NCBI GenBank assembly: GCA_973895155.1
Contig: OZ316897.1
Location: 4,650,001 to 4,714,000, forward strand
Length of the DNA stretch: 64,000 nt
From: Marsupella aquatica
Lineage: Eukaryota > Marchantiophyta
Reading direction: 5' to 3'
Position 1 is the stretch's first letter, and each line of letters begins with the position of its first letter. Both the position numbers and the translations under genes were made by a program. Under the pieces are notes generated by a model that saw nothing but the letters and a program-made list of their open reading frames with translations, did not search any database and was not told where the DNA came from. Of the stretch, positions 32,360 through 45,465 are shown piece after piece.

Positions 32360-33039
32360 TACGTACAAAAACTAATGAATTGCTTTCCTAGAGGAAACCA
32401 TCAAGCTTCATTGCATAACCTGTGTTAGTTTCTCTCTGAGGATCTAGCTTCCCCTTGGTTTCATTGTGATTCCGAGTGAATCACTGTTTTTGTTCTATCT
32501 TATATATATTCATGAATCATGCTCTTTTGGTGTATCTTTGTTGTAAAATAAAAGTGTAAATTGACAAAAAATTGTTTATATCTACAAATTTCAAGACTCA
32601 AATGAATATATCTGTATATTGGGGTTTGATAATAAAAACAATGTTCTTAGTGTTTGGTCCTCTCTCTGTGAATCAAGTAATATTTTCTGCCCTATTGGAT
32701 GCACTTGATGGGAACCTGGTCTCCTTGTTCAATGTGCACTGTACTTCACTCATTCAATTGCAATAATATATATTTCAGTTTTGAATCAATCCTTGAATGA
32801 TCTTATATACCACACCCATGATGAAAGCTATGTGCTTGCAATAGGCTGAACCAATATCTAGAGCATATTGTTTTGGCTATACAATTTTGATAAGATGTTC
32901 TGACAATAAGTTATGGGGCCATTATTGGACCCCTATCACAATACTGAAGTTCAGCCAATAAGTAGGAGTCAAACCAAAAAATCAGATCATTGCTATGATC
33001 TTCCTACACATATAAAAAGTAGGGGTCAAACTAAAAGAA
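32360..33039. other. No gene recognised
   Basis: AT-rich anonymous sequence after the MITE. The phrase CCAATAAGTAGGAGTCAAACCAAAAxATCTGATC-like is duplicated at about 32,955 and 33,017. Confidence 0.4.
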
Positions 33040-34390
33040 TCTGATCTGTGCTGTAGGGGAGAACTACTATGATAAGATGCAAATGGAGGTTATAGTGGAC
33101 GCAAAACTGGTCTTGACTATGGGACCTCGATCAGTTACTTATGCATAAGACTGCCAAAGAACAAATGCACCAACCAGGAGACACTATCCCAAATTGCAGG
33201 AGATATATCCAATAAAGGGGAGAAAACTAGGGGAAAACCAGATAGACGATAGAGCCAAAAACAATTCACTTATGTTGAAGTTTGCACATCTTAAAAGTAT
33301 TTTGGAAACTACTCAAACTCAAGATCAATAAAGCCAATACCTCAGAAATCATGACAGGGCCTATGATGATTTCTTTTGGCTGATCCTGAAACATGATCAA
33401 ACTATCACATGAGGCTTAATGATACCTCAAGAGACAAGTACTTTTGCAAACTGTGAACACAAGACTAGAGATTTTAACATTGACTTGAGTGAAAGTCCGG
33501 TGGAGTTCACTGGGTCCACTTAGAGCAACTTATGAATTTAGTTCCTGAATTGACTCACAAGTTGACACGGGTAGGGAAGTAGACCTTGTTTACCCTGTAT
33601 TAATTTCCAAACCTGCATAGTGTATTATGAATTATAACCAATAATTAGTAATTTGTTGCTCGTTCAGACAAGTGCCAAATGACACAAATTTATGGGTTTT
33701 GTTTCAGGCTTGCAGGAAGGAAAACCCCCATTTATATTTTTGTGAATTTTTGAAATAAATTTTGGCAATATCGACCTGTTCTACGTACATGGTTTGTAGC
33801 AGAACCCAGAACTTTGAGAAATTATGGGGCCATGAGCAAGCAATTGTTATGCTTTGGCAGCCACACTAAGCCACTCAGAACCTTCAATGTTTGCCGACCC
33901 ACCTTAAAGCCACATGTATCCAATATTTGTCCCTAAGTACCATTATCATAGTAAAGTGGATAATATCCCTAGTTCCAATTTTCAATTTTGTGCTGGTAAT
34001 GACTTATTCCATTCTATGTTATTATTGATTGAATGAATGAACTGACATACCACTGGTACATATAACACGGTGCCAAAGAACAAAAGAGCCAAACCTGGAG
34101 ATAGGGATCCCAAAGGTAAAAGACCCAATAAATGTCGGACAAGGAAAAGGGATCGCAAAACTCACGCATCATAGACTACTCACCTAGGATAGATTACCGG
34201 AGAATAATATGAACATATTCCCAAATATATAAGAAATTAGAAATATGGGGTGATACAAAACACAAAAGAAATGTTGGTTTAATAGTCTACTGTTGATCAA
34301 AGAGCTCGCTGGTACCTCAAAGAAAAGAAATTAATATACTCTTTGCACTTGGTATAGACTTTTGCAACCATGATTGCGACTCATTATTTT
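33040..34390 (-). repeat. Two diverged copies of a retroelement-tail-like repeat, minus orientation
   Basis: TGCCAAAGAACAAAxGxxCCAA, then GGAGAxAxxxATCCCAAA, CCAATAAA and GGGGAxAAxxAGGGGA occur at about 33,155-33,240 and again at 34,071-34,160. Both are followed 150-250 bp later by TACCTCAAxxGAxAAG and CTTTTGCAA. Reverse-complemented, these read TTTGTTCTTTGGCA then TTTATTGG, matching the plus-strand tails at 6.7-7.0 kb and 34.46 kb. The family is inferred to be a non-LTR element. Confidence 0.45.
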
Positions 34391-34458
34391 ATTGGGTATT
34401 TTTCAACCAAAAGCCAACTTGTTTTATAGATACCAAAAATGAATAACTGTTCCTTGTA

Positions 34459-34605
34459 TTGGGCTGCATAGCTCTTGAACTTTTTGCTCTTTGGTTTGCC
34501 CTGTTGTTCAGTTGTTTTCCCCCTCTTATTGGGTTTTTGGCCTGTGGATCCTGTCTCCGTATAAGGCACTCTGTTCTTTGCAGCTATATATATATATATA
34601 TCCAG
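34459..34605 (+). repeat. Retroelement-tail-like repeat ending in a (TA)n tract
   Basis: TTTTTGCTCTTTGGTTTGCC, TTTTCCCCCTCTTATTGGG and TTTGGCCTGTGGATCC are followed by a (TA)10 run at about 34,584-34,602. This matches the tail signature at 6,711-7,000. Confidence 0.45.
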
Positions 34606-36099
34606 CACATAGTGGTCCTTGACATGTTTTCATTTAACTGAGATTTACTCCATTGGGGGCCACTACTTTTTGCCAAATTAGAAACTTTGGCATTCTTTTT
34701 AGTGTAGTTATTGCTTGCTTAAGCCAAGTAACTTTACTTAACTTGAAACTGTCTGATGATCAGCATCCAAACAGTTTAGACCAGCAGATGGTCATCCATA
34801 TCCTCTACCTTTACACAACATGCTTTGCTCCTGCCCCAACCTGCTCCACCCGGCTGCCCAACTCCCCCACCCCCTGGTGGACCAGGGTGTTGAGCCCAAG
34901 TTAAGGATGGTATCAACTGTCCGACAGTGAAACTGGCAAGATGGCGAGGGTTGGATCATTCATAACCAACTACGGTAGAACCACTTTGCTTAAATACACT
35001 GTCCACCGCAATTAGAGTGAGTGAACAATTACTCAGGGGCCTCACTCCAAGGGGGGGTACCCATATTATGTACAATTTTGGGGGACTAAATACACTAACA
35101 CATAAGTAAATAAAGCTTTCTTCAGAGAATTTTTTTACCCTAATTTTTGGAATGTTCCCAGATTTGGATTAAAAAACTCTTTCATCCTAATCTGGATTAA
35201 ATTACCCCCTAATGTTCTTCCACAAAAAAATAGAAGTCTTTTACTGAACCCAATAAAAAACCCCTATACTTTTTAGTGAGTGACGGGTAGAAAAATAAGT
35301 GAGGACCCTGGGAACAATAAGTGTGGACACCAAAATTAGAGTGACTCACACTAATTTGTGTACTTTTGGTTTTGATCAGGAATCAATATAATCAAATATT
35401 TAAAGCTACACTATGTCCAAGAAAATGAAGCTTCTGAAAAAGACAAATTCCACTCAACAAGATACCACTCAGGAGCATGAAAAATCACACAGGAGATATA
35501 TGTGTACAAGTTGTATTGAAAGCCTGATGTTCACAATTTTTTATTTGTATTGAGAGTACGCCTGATGTTCACAAGTTTCACTTTGTGTTGAGCATTTGCT
35601 TCTTAATGCTTTCCCTGGGAGGCTTGGTACACATTCCTTAATGCTGTCCCTAGGGGCTAAGATCCAGAGCCAAGCCCATCACCCACCAAACACGGTCATT
35701 CTCTCCCCTTACAGTGCTATTGAATGCCACTAAGTCTAAGATTTATGCCCTCTGTTTTGATTCTCTGTGTGCGCTAGATATGCAAGGGGAGCACTACAAT
35801 TAGTGTGACTAAAGGTGACTTTATGTGCACTGCAATTAGAGTGACACCAAAAATAATGTGAATCACTCTATTTTCTGTGAGACTGAGAACTGACAATACC
35901 TCAGGCAATTGCGTTGGACACTGTATTGCTGGAAAAATGTAATAATTGAACTAGAAAGAGTGGCAAAATATGCAATCCTAACGAAAAAGTGGCAGAAAGG
36001 AATGTGCATGTAGTAAATCTCACTTTCAGCCGAAGTTAACGCGCTCAGGTTGGAGTGTTGTTTTTGGCTGAAATCACAGGTTTTTTTTGTCTCCAAAGA
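34606..36099. repeat. AT-rich region with dispersed AATTAGAGTGA motifs; repeat related to 52.6-52.9 kb
   Basis: GCAATTAGAGTGA occurs near 35,008 and 35,833, and AATTAGAGTGACTCAC near 35,334. The stretch 35,205-35,335 (CCCCTAATGTTCTTCCACAAAAAAA, CTGAACCCAATAAAAA, then AAATAAGTGAGGACCCTGGG) matches 52,765-52,885 in the same order and orientation. These look like copies of an uncharacterised MITE-like repeat. No gene was recognised. Confidence 0.5.
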
Positions 36100-39000
36100 T
36101 TATTTTGAATCCCATTCATTGCTGCATCAATAGTTGAATTTATATTTTCAGCGGAAAAGAGAAAGCGCACTCAGGTACAACGCACTCAAGTGAGCCCATC
36201 GGGTATTCGGGTGTGAACTGGGACACCGGCTGATTCGACTTTTGCTGGACTGTCAAAGGAATGATGTCTAAATGTTCCTCGTGTAGATTTGATTTGTAAA
36301 TCCCATTCATGATCAATGATGCGTGCCGCTTTTGTCAGCGCGTGGACTGATCAGACTCCCGGCCTCCCATCCCGTCGATCAGGGAGGCAGGGAGAAGAAC
36401 AGATTGCTGCCCATCGCTTGTCAGGAAGGCTACAGCCCCTCAACAGACTCTCATGCTTCGCCCTAGGCTTTACCGCATACTCCGCCATTAATGTGCTAGT
36501 CTGTGTTGTGTTGAGATGGCTAAGAAGCTGTGTGCTCGACCTACGATAGGTACGACAGTGTCCTCTCCATCGTTACCGTACTCTAGGTTCCTACTTCCTA
36601 GCCTGCCCTGACACAGGAGTGGTACAGGACTCTACAGCTCTACTTCTAGTCTTCTACTACTACAGTGCTGTGCTGTAGCGCTGCTCTGCCTTCGGAGTTA
36701 ACGTACCGAGAGATTGCTAGTCTGTTGCTCTGCTGCCGTAGTTCCCGTGCTATAGTTGATCTTCAGTGTCTTACCCCTGTAGGTGCAGAGCGTAGTTGTA
36801 GCTTGAAAGCTAGTGGTAGTAGTGTGGATCAGAGTAGGGCTCTAGAGCGCAAGTGGAAAGAGGAGGAAAAGTGCATCGTCCGTTCTTCTTCTTACAACAA
36901 ACAGTACATCTGACGAGCGAGTCGAATGAGATTCATTTCAGCAGAGCGGAGTTTTTTAATATATTGAAACTTGAAAGCTATTTTTACCCTGAAACATCCA
37001 ATTGAATTCCATTCACAGAGAAGCTATTGTACCTTAGTGTACATCTCGAGTTCTGGAGTTTTGGGAGTGCAAGTGGGAAGGAGTAGGAAGTGCGATACCA
37101 ATTCTCTGTGTGTGCCCTACGGTATGGTATGCTGTTTCAATGAATGAAATTGGACGGAATCTGTCAGGGCAAAAAAAATAGCAGTAGTGAATACTGTCCA
37201 GTCGAATGAGCTTCATACCATGGTGAAAGAACATACGGAACCGTACCGTGACTGTAGAAGGACCCTGCCAAACGGTACGGTATATTCTGGTACTTGCCGG
37301 GAAAGGGGGTCGGCTGGGCCGTTTTGGACTTTTGGTATCCCGGTCAGCTTCAGTGGTATCTGTACCGACCAATTGTTTAGAATTGTTGTGCCTGCACGAA
37401 CTATGTAATGAGTGTCCTGTTAATTAAGTAGCACGGTCGACAAATTTATTAATGGGAGAATCGAAAGTGGATGGTGTGGAGGGGCTCAGTACTATCCGAT
37501 CTTCTAATGAGGAGATTTAGGGGAAAGAGTTGCTTTTTGATTAATGTGATAGTCGCCAATGAGTACGTACAATCATGTCAAACTCGCACATAATGAGTGA
37601 TTTTGTGGAAACCTTTCGTACAACTGCAAATATTCATACCGTCATGTAGAACGCACGAGCGAGGATACTGATGTGGTATGGCGAGTTTGAGCAGAGTCAT
37701 CTGCTGCAGAGCAACTTACTAGCAGGGCATCATCAGTCTGCATCAGCAACTTGGTTCCTGCTTGGGAGAGCGCGCTATGCAGTTACGATAAAGGAAGTGA
37801 TTTGATTGCATGAAGAAATCGGCCGAATCGATATGCAGCACTTCGGCCAAATATAATTGCGGATGGCACAGCCGTGCAGTGTGAGCAGGGCCCCTACTAC
37901 GACACTATTGCAACGAAAACAGACGCGAGAGGGCTACGAATTTTAATGCTCTCATCAGACAGACAGACAGCAGACAGAGAGCAGGGAGCTGCAGAGCAGT
38001 GAACGCCGGCCACCTATCTAGGCCAGAAGAGAAGATTCAAGGAGGTAGCAGGCAGCTCCACCTTTTGAGGTGATGTGGCCTGTTAAGAAAGCACATGTGT
38101 AAATAACGGGTAGAGTCCTACGGGGTGAACTTGTGGACTGGGGATAGAAAGCATCATTATTTTGCCCAACAAACTTTATCTTCCTTTTCTGCCTGGTCCT
38201 GCTCCTCTTGTTGACAAAAACAGTCGCCAGCTACGACACTTGTAGACGAGCAAGCAACTGGGAAGAGCTATGAAATCGCTGTATGCCTCAGGCCTTTACA
38301 GTATAATCTGCCTAGCTGAAAGCCAGAGCAGCGGCCAGTCAGAGCCAAGCCAGCTGCCTGCTGCCTGCCTGCCATCCGGCCTACCTTCCTTCCTTCCTTC
38401 CTTCCTTTGTTCCTTCGTTCGAGGTTACTGGAAAAGCAGACAGGCAAGGTGCCCTTCTTCTCTTTGGAATGAAAAAGGAGCTGAACCTTATTACTGCTCG
38501 AGTGATGAACACAACTTCGCCAGAGTAAGTGAGGGTGAAAGGTCTGCCACGAGAAAGGTACACGAGTAACGAGCAAACACACCTCGTACAAGAAAAAGGG
38601 CAAGAGTGCCCACACGACAAAGATGAGTCACGAAAATGGGAGCCAAACCAACATCATTGGTCCGTGTATACAGATTTATTTCAGAGGACAGATTTCAATC
38701 GAAATTTACAAGACCATCGGATCTCTCAGAAGGTTGAATCTCACTATCACCGGATCCTCCCTCTGCTCGAGTGGAGAGGACTACTGTATTTATAAACCCA
38801 GTCACGGCCATCAGACAGATATACCCTATGGCCGCTTTACTGGTGGGCACCGTCGATAGTGGCGACTGTTGTTGAGATGCCGATACTCATCAGCTACCAA
38901 AATTGCAACTCCCGTTGCTAGGTTGTGGATGACGAATTTGCTGCATAGGATGGACGAGCAAAGCCGTGCTGCTGTGGGGGCTTTGGCTTTGAGAATTTGT

Positions 39001-39765
39001 TCTTCAAGGGGCTGTGCCGTTGTTTTCAGCTTGCTTGCCCTGGAACCGCACGGCAGAATGCGCAGAGGGAGGGACTGAAGCTCGTTTCGATAAGATCAGC
39101 GGCAGAGGAGTTCGTGATGAGGCGAAGAGCAAGTAGCATAATCGTACAGAGGTGTCACAAAATATCATCTATCAATTTCGTTTCCCAGGGGCAAAGTTTG
39201 CAAAATTTATCCCCGCCGGTCTCAAAAGACGACACTCAACCCAAATTGCTGCAAACGTGGCGCATTTGGATGCTCGGCAAAATCGGCCAAGGCTATGGAG
39301 TGCATCTAACTAGAGAACTTCAGCCAAGTAGAAGTCGAAGACACCAGCTTGTAACTCCTCAAAGAATCATTTGAACCTGAGTCCTAAAATTTGCTATTCC
39401 TCTCCGCCTCTAAAATGCCGCGACAAAAAATTTAGTCTTCCAGATGCTGCTGCGTCTGCTGCCTGCCATGCCAACTAAACCTTGGGCAAGCTTTTTTGCT
39501 GCTGCTGCTGTAAAGATCCACTGACAGACATTCACGTCTTTCATCGCTGAAAAATGATTTCAACTACTGGTGCTAATCGCCCGATCGTGAGTGTGTTTAA
39601 CATAGCCAATTGCCCGCGAAAGAATCCCGCGGCTCCAGCATTGGATAGACCGGTCGATAAGAGGGTCTCCGGAAAGCAAATAAACACCTGCCGTTATCAC
39701 CTGCCTCTCTGTACATGCGAAATCAATCCCGTTCATTCACTGAACAATTCTCTGTAGCACCGCTT
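36100..39765. other. Intergenic downstream of the MATE gene; no gene recognised
   Basis: GC content is moderate and CpG-containing frames are common (36316-36549, 36665-36913, 38268-38615, 38997-39374), but none shows a domain or forms a plausible exon chain. A (CAGA)n-like tract lies at about 37,960-37,985 and a (CCTT)n microsatellite at about 38,383-38,410. The region could hold non-coding transcripts or the MATE 3' UTR near its right end. Confidence 0.4.
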
Positions 39766-42306
39766 TTAACTATCGTCCGCAACGACTTTAATAGAGATTA
39801 AAGCTTCCCTCTCATCTCCTCCTGCTTCCGCCGGCTCGTCATCGAGGGGTTTGTGCACTAGGAATTGATCTTCTGCACCATCAAACTCGGTTGCCGGTGC
39901 CACCTTGGCCGTCGAATGAGGATGGTGAGCCGTCAGGTCCTTAGCGCGCTCTGCCTGCCTCATCCAATCGGTGCGGAGCAGTACGGTGAGCATCAACGTT
40001 ACGCAAGTGAGCTGAGCAGCAAGTAGTCCAAACCAAAGTCCCACAAAACCGACGCCAAGCCAGAACCCTAGGGCAAGGGCTACTGGCATACCCACGAGAT
40101 AGAAGGAACCCAAGTTAATGTTGGCACCTGTGCTGGGCCTCGCACTACCTCGTAATACCCCACAGCCGGTGGTCTGGGGGCAGTTGCCCAGCTCGCAGAG
40201 CCCCACAATTGGCAAGACCAACGCTGTGAGATGCAGAATTTTCTGGTCTTTGGTGAACATAGCTCCCCAAACGTGGCGCATGGAGGTGGTGAAGGTGCAG
40301 GCAAGAACTGCCACCACACCTGCACAGCTCAGAGCAACGAGCATAGCAGTGCGTGCTCTGCCAGGCCGATTGGCACCGAGCTCATTTCCCACTCTTGTGG
40401 ACACAGCCTGACTCAAAGCTGAAGGGAAGATGTAGACCAGAGCGGTGGTTTGGATAAGAATTCCCATGCTAGCAACCGTAGCCTGAGCATCGACTAGCAA
40501 CCCGGACAAGATAATCATGAATTCATACCACCACCACTCTAAACAAACTGACACGCAGCTCGGAATCGCCAAACGCAGGAGAGGACCCCATTCTCGGAAA
40601 GCCGCCAATGACCAACCGTCCCACGTCTCCTTGTATCGCCCCGAGTACCAGAGATAAGCCAGAAGGAACACCACGAGATTAAAATCCGTCCACGCAGTTG
40701 CGAGGGCTACACCCCGGACATGTAAGCCAAGATAGTCCACCAGCAACAGGTTTATGGGCACGTGAAGTGACAGAGCTAGAAATGCGCAGTACGTCAGCGG
40801 TGTGGTAATATTTTGCGAGCGAAGATAGATCCGCAGCGGATTCAGAATAGCTTGTGCCGCAAGGTCCGGTAAGGAGAACATGAGAAAAGTGTGTGCAACG
40901 GCAAGAATTCCTACATCTTGGCCGCAAAGTGCAAGGATTCTCTGCATGTTTACCCACAAAATGGCAATTGGAAGACATGCGCAGAACAGCATCATTATGG
41001 TGCGCTGGAGTGTGAGGCCTATGAGTTGCCATCGCTTCGCTCCATAAGCCTGTCCACAGATGGGCTCCATGCCCATAGCCAAACCTGCCAATACTGAGTA
41101 GCCTGTGATGTTCGCGAATCCAATAGACAACGAACCCCCCGCCAGTTCGAGGTCGCCCAGTCGGCCGAGGAAAAGCATTGATATCATAGCCCGCAGGTAC
41201 AAGAGTACTCCCAGTATTACCATAGGCCCGGCGATGCTGCCCAATTGCCGCAGCTCATGCACAATCTGCAGCACGAACAAGAAGAAGCATTTTACAATCT
41301 TAGTCAAGTTACAAAACGGAAGCAATCACCACATAGTTGGCGTGGCCGTAATGACCATTCGCTTCACCACAAGCGCGTGTCTGCCGCGAAATTGAGACAC
41401 CATCACTCCTTAGATCCATCAAACTCAAAATTCATCATGACATGCAGCAGCCTCTAAGTCCCACGAGGCTTGGCAGACTTATCTGTAAGGCATATTCTAT
41501 ACAGGTCATTAAGAAGGTAACAGGTGCTGGCTGGCGCTCTGCTAGCGCTGAATGAACGGGTCAAACAAAATGTCACAATGTTGAAGCATCCTACGGAATC
41601 AATGAGGTGTACCAGGAAACAAAGACCTCGGTGTACACTCACATGGAACGACAGCTACATCTCTGCTTCTCTCGAATTGAGAAAAGAAAGCCAATTATTT
41701 TCCACTTTACCCGCAGCCGGGAAAGATACCTTCAGTTGGTCGGTTTGGCAAGAGCCTCGTTGAAAAGTGTGGGCTCACGGATTGCCCATTCATTGACACG
41801 ACAACAAAACTACCCGGCTATGGGCGTTGTTGAGACGTCCAACTGGAAGAGGGCTTTGGAGCAAGGATTGCAAGAACATAAGTTCCCTTGGTCAAAATTA
41901 CCGAGGTCAGGCATCTACGCAGGATAAATGGTCGAGTTATTAGTTTGGAGAGATTTACACTGACCAAGATTTGGAATCGTACTAGCAACACCGAGAAGGA
42001 ATTCTACACAAAGTAAAATTGTCGCGTCTAGGGTTTCTCTACGACTGAATTATAGCACCGTCAATTGCGCATTTGAAAAAAATTTACCTCGATCGCACCA
42101 GGCCAACGTTGAAGATCTGAATCACTTGTATCCATCTTGAAGTTGTCGGAGTCGAACGGTTCTGGAGGTGTACATGACATCATCTTGCAACTCGACGAAA
42201 AATTTGGTAATACAATGGGATGGGAAGACGGACGCCCGCAGCGGGTTAGATCTACCGCCATTCCGTCCGATCCACAGTTATTAGAGCAAGGGGTGTGGTG
42301 GCACAT
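39766..42306 (-). CDS. MATE efflux transporter, plant DETOXIFICATION type, two exons
   Basis: Plant DTX/MATE proteins export organic cations, toxins or metabolites by H+ antiport across plasma, Golgi/endosomal or vacuolar membranes. Exon 1 is 42088-42306 and exon 2 is 39766-41265, joined in phase 0 over an 822-bp GT-AG intron, giving 572 residues. The start MCHHTPCSNN was chosen because the DTX48/49 group begins similarly; an in-frame ATG 60 bp upstream (42366) would add 20 residues. Exon 1 is a soluble N-terminus ending DSDLQRWPGAIE. Exon 2 opens IVHELRQLGSIAGP and carries twelve hydrophobic segments plus hallmark motifs: SMLFLGRLGDLELAGGSLSI, GMEPICGQAYGAKR (~138-151), SVCLEWWWYEFMI, VSTRVGNELGANRPGRAR, and CELGNCPQTTGCGVLRGSAR. 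A ~55-residue acidic cytosolic tail ends VVADDS. Its best match is the DTX48-50 subgroup, judged from memory. No frameshift or lesion is visible. Confidence 0.95.
41266..42087 (-). other. Intron of the MATE gene
   Basis: The donor is GATCGAG|GTAAAT at 42088/42087 and the acceptor is CTTGTTCGTGCTGCAG|ATTGTG at 41266/41265, with a pyrimidine-rich tract (TGCTTCTTCTTGTTCGTGC) before it. The exon-2 frame stays open 60 bp into the intron, so an unspliced ORF would start falsely at 41325. Confidence 0.9.
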
Positions 42307-45300
42307 AATCGTTGAACGTTCTCCTTCGACTGCTACACAGATTCTTTCGTATCTGTCTGCTTGCATTACGGTATCACAAGACTATGAACAGATGGCTCGA
42401 AACTTCCCCTTCGAATTCCAGCTCTAAATGGTCGGTCAAGCGCTGCTTTGCACTCGGGATGACCTTCCTGCGCTGCTTTGCACCCGCCCTGACCTTCGTC
42501 AAAGATCAGCCACCCTACTTCAGACCTCTCGCACTCGCGAAAGTCTAATGTAGATGCTCGAAAGCCCCTACGCACAATAGCTATGGTGGTCCACCGGCAT
42601 TACGTTAAGGGGTTTGGGAAGCCACCGCCCTTGGCGTGCGCGAGGTTGCTTCATTGAGAAAAGACACGGTCGCTTCTGCCACATGCAGCAGAATGAGTCC
42701 CCAATGAAACACACTTTCTTTCTGTTGGAGAACACTCTTACTTGTACAGTTTCTTCCTACGACTGTCAACGGACTTCTTCTTCTCCTCTTTTCTCCTGCT
42801 TGCGTTATTACCAGTCCATCGCAACGTCAGAGACGATGGCAGAGAGGGAGTGCGCAGCGACTGTTGCCGCAGTTGCGTCAGTCTCCTCTTATTCTCTTCA
42901 AGCTGTTCGCTGGTTAACCCTGGAAAGGAAAAGGATTAAAAAAGGACAAAACAAAAACTCCTTCCCTGGACCTCCTCGCCTGACGTGTGCATCAGAGGTG
43001 GCGTACTGTTTCCCCTCTCTGTTACGGGAGGGCGCGTCAAGTGCAGTGCTGTTCGTGTGTGATGTGCTTGATTAGACCTCTTGAGGTCCCCACAGAACCT
43101 CTTTTTCATTCCTGCTCGCGCGCTCCCTCGCTCATGCTCCTCCGTCCTTCCCTTCCCGGCCTAGCTCATGCTCCTCCGTCCTTCCCTTCCCGGCCTAGCT
43201 CATGACCCGTCCCCGTCCTCTCTTCTTTTAAGACTCGGTCTGCAGTTTCGTCCGTCACTTCTTATCTAGCGACCTCCAGGACCTCCTTCCACACAATTGA
43301 AAGATTGCTGCTTTCGTAAGCAATCAATCTAGCTTGCTTGCTTGCTTCGCAGACAGACCAGCATGCCTTGAACACTCGTACCTCTCCTCCTCTCTCGCTG
43401 GAAGGGATAAGCAGGCGTACAATTGTTAGAGCATCCCAGAGCTCGACTTTGAGTACTCCACCACTACAATAGTGCGATCCTCTCTCGCCGTCCTAGTTGT
43501 GCCCTTCATTCATATCAATCCCCTCATTCATCACTCACTCGTTCCCTATCCCACTCTGCCTTGCTAGCTCTCACTGAAGCTATCATCCTTTCAAGCAACA
43601 GCAACACTAGCACCGCGGCGAGCTATATAGTCCACCGCAGGTATCAGCCATGGCTGGCTCTCTGGCTTTACTTGCTGGGGAGCAGTAGTAACAGCAGCAG
43701 CAGCTGCAGCGCTGGTGGACAGAATACTAGACGAGACGCACGCACGCATGCGCACACGCGCACCGGTGAAAGAATGAATATTGAGTGCTGTTTTAGTCAC
43801 GCATGCGGGGCGGTTATACTCCTCCATTCTGACTTCTTCCTCTCTCCCCCCAGATCCATCTCGTCTCCACTGATCTTCCCCACAGCTACCCAGGAGCAGA
43901 CTATCGGAGTGTACTTCTGCATGAAAACCCTTCCCATCGACCATCTGAATTCCCCAGCCAGCCTCCCTCTAGGAATCCTACACCTCCTACCTCTTCTTTT
44001 TTTCTCAGAATCTTCCGCCCGACTTCCTTCTCGTCAGGATTTTTCTCTCCTCCTTCCTTCTTCAATTCACCAAACGAACTCACTCGTCTCGCGAGGCAGC
44101 AACCGACATAGAGAGAGAGCAGAAGACGAGCAGAGAAACCCCTTCAAGACCAGAATTGTCTCTCAAATACTTCTCTGCCCGACTCAGCAAGTACTCCCTG
44201 CATCCCTCGCTCCGCTCTCCTCCCTCCCTTCCCACCGGATGGGCTCAACAGGGCGGTCGAGCAAAGCCGCGCACCACTACTCGTCGCACCTCCCGTGATC
44301 CGTCCAAGGCCAGCACGCAAGCGCCAGATCCAATCTAATAATAATAACTAGGACAACGGTGTCAAGCTTTGGTGCTGCCGCACCTGTCTCTCGGCGTGTT
44401 CTTTATTTGCGGTCGTTATGAACATCTTGCCCGACCTCTGTGTTTCCGTCATTTCGCCGGAAACTAGTTCTGCGGGCTTCGGACCGTATTATTATATCAA
44501 CTTTGTACCACGGTACCATCGGCGAGACACAGTCAGTACAGTAGGGTCTGGGTCCGCAGCGGATAAAGCTTTACCCGGAACAGAGCTAAGGACCCCTCCC
44601 AGACTCCCAGTTCGATCATTATTCCCCAATCCTTCTTTCCACGGAGTCAACTGCATCCCACTCGTCAGTATAGAACAGTAGTTAAATACGGTGTTTTGTA
44701 CTGTATATCCACTGGCGGTAAAATTCCCCGGAGGTATTAACAAAAGCGGAATAAAGTGGAAATAAAGCGGAAATTTCTGGATTTTCTAAGAAATATGATA
44801 CCGTAGCCGGTAGACAAGCGGGTGGACAAACGGACGGACGGGGGCCGAACGGCGAGAGAGCGCAAGGGGGCCCCCACCGCACTAATCACTACTATGCTGC
44901 TACTACTACTACTACTTCGAAGCTATGCCGGACCTGACGAGCCCCTGCTCCTGTGCTCGCTGGCTGGCTGGATGGCTGAGTGGCTGGGCTCTCCTGCCAA
45001 AGTGATGCCACGCCGGCGCTCTCCTTCCTGCCTGCCTGCAAGAAGAGTTAATCGTACTTCTGTACCTCGTTGGTTGTCCCTGCCTGACCAGAGCCGTCAA
45101 GCAAGTACTCCGTGGACACAAACTGCAGGGACGCAGGGTCGGGCAGGGCTGGCGGGGTGGGTGGGGCGGCGGGCGGACACCTACCGTAGCTGCTGGATGC
45201 TGGCCCGGCTGGGAGGGAGGCGGGAATGGAATGGAATGTGCCTGTCGGGGGAAGAGAGCGCTACGAACAAAGGCGACCCCGCTTCCCACTCCCACAATTT

Positions 45301-45465
45301 TGTCTGCCTGTCTCGCCACCGCGTGGCAAGGACGCGAGCAACTGGAGTTACTGTTGAAGCCAGCATGAAAACAGACAACCGGTGCCCGGTGACGGCGTGC
45401 TCGAGACCGCTTTCGGCCCTGAAAGTCACCAGTGTGGTATCACGGTATGCAGTATGAACCAGCGT
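42307..45465. other. GC- and pyrimidine-rich region upstream of the MATE gene; promoter/leader-like, no gene assigned
   Basis: The first few hundred bases should contain the MATE promoter (minus). From 43,080 to 44,340 the plus strand is strongly CT-rich with CpG, like a long 5' leader. It contains a 245-codon frame (43561-44298) of Ser/Leu/Pro-rich, low-information composition, and 44822-45457 is open for 211 codons in GC-rich DNA. Neither frame shows a domain, and no downstream plus-strand exons were found. A diverging second transcription unit is possible but unsupported. Confidence 0.35.
43131..43203. repeat. Perfect 34-bp tandem duplication
   Basis: CTCATGCTCCTCCGTCCTTC followed by CCTTCCCGGCCTAG is present at 43131-43164 and again at 43165-43198, with CTCATG beginning a third copy. 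Confidence 0.9.

Noticed and set aside
43561-44298. 245-codon frame in CT-rich DNA
   Set aside because: Low-complexity Ser/Leu/Pro content follows base composition; no domain or splice-linked continuation.
44822-45457. 211-codon frame in GC-rich DNA
   Set aside because: Stop codons are rare in GC-rich DNA; overlapping long frames exist on the other strand and no family is recognisable.
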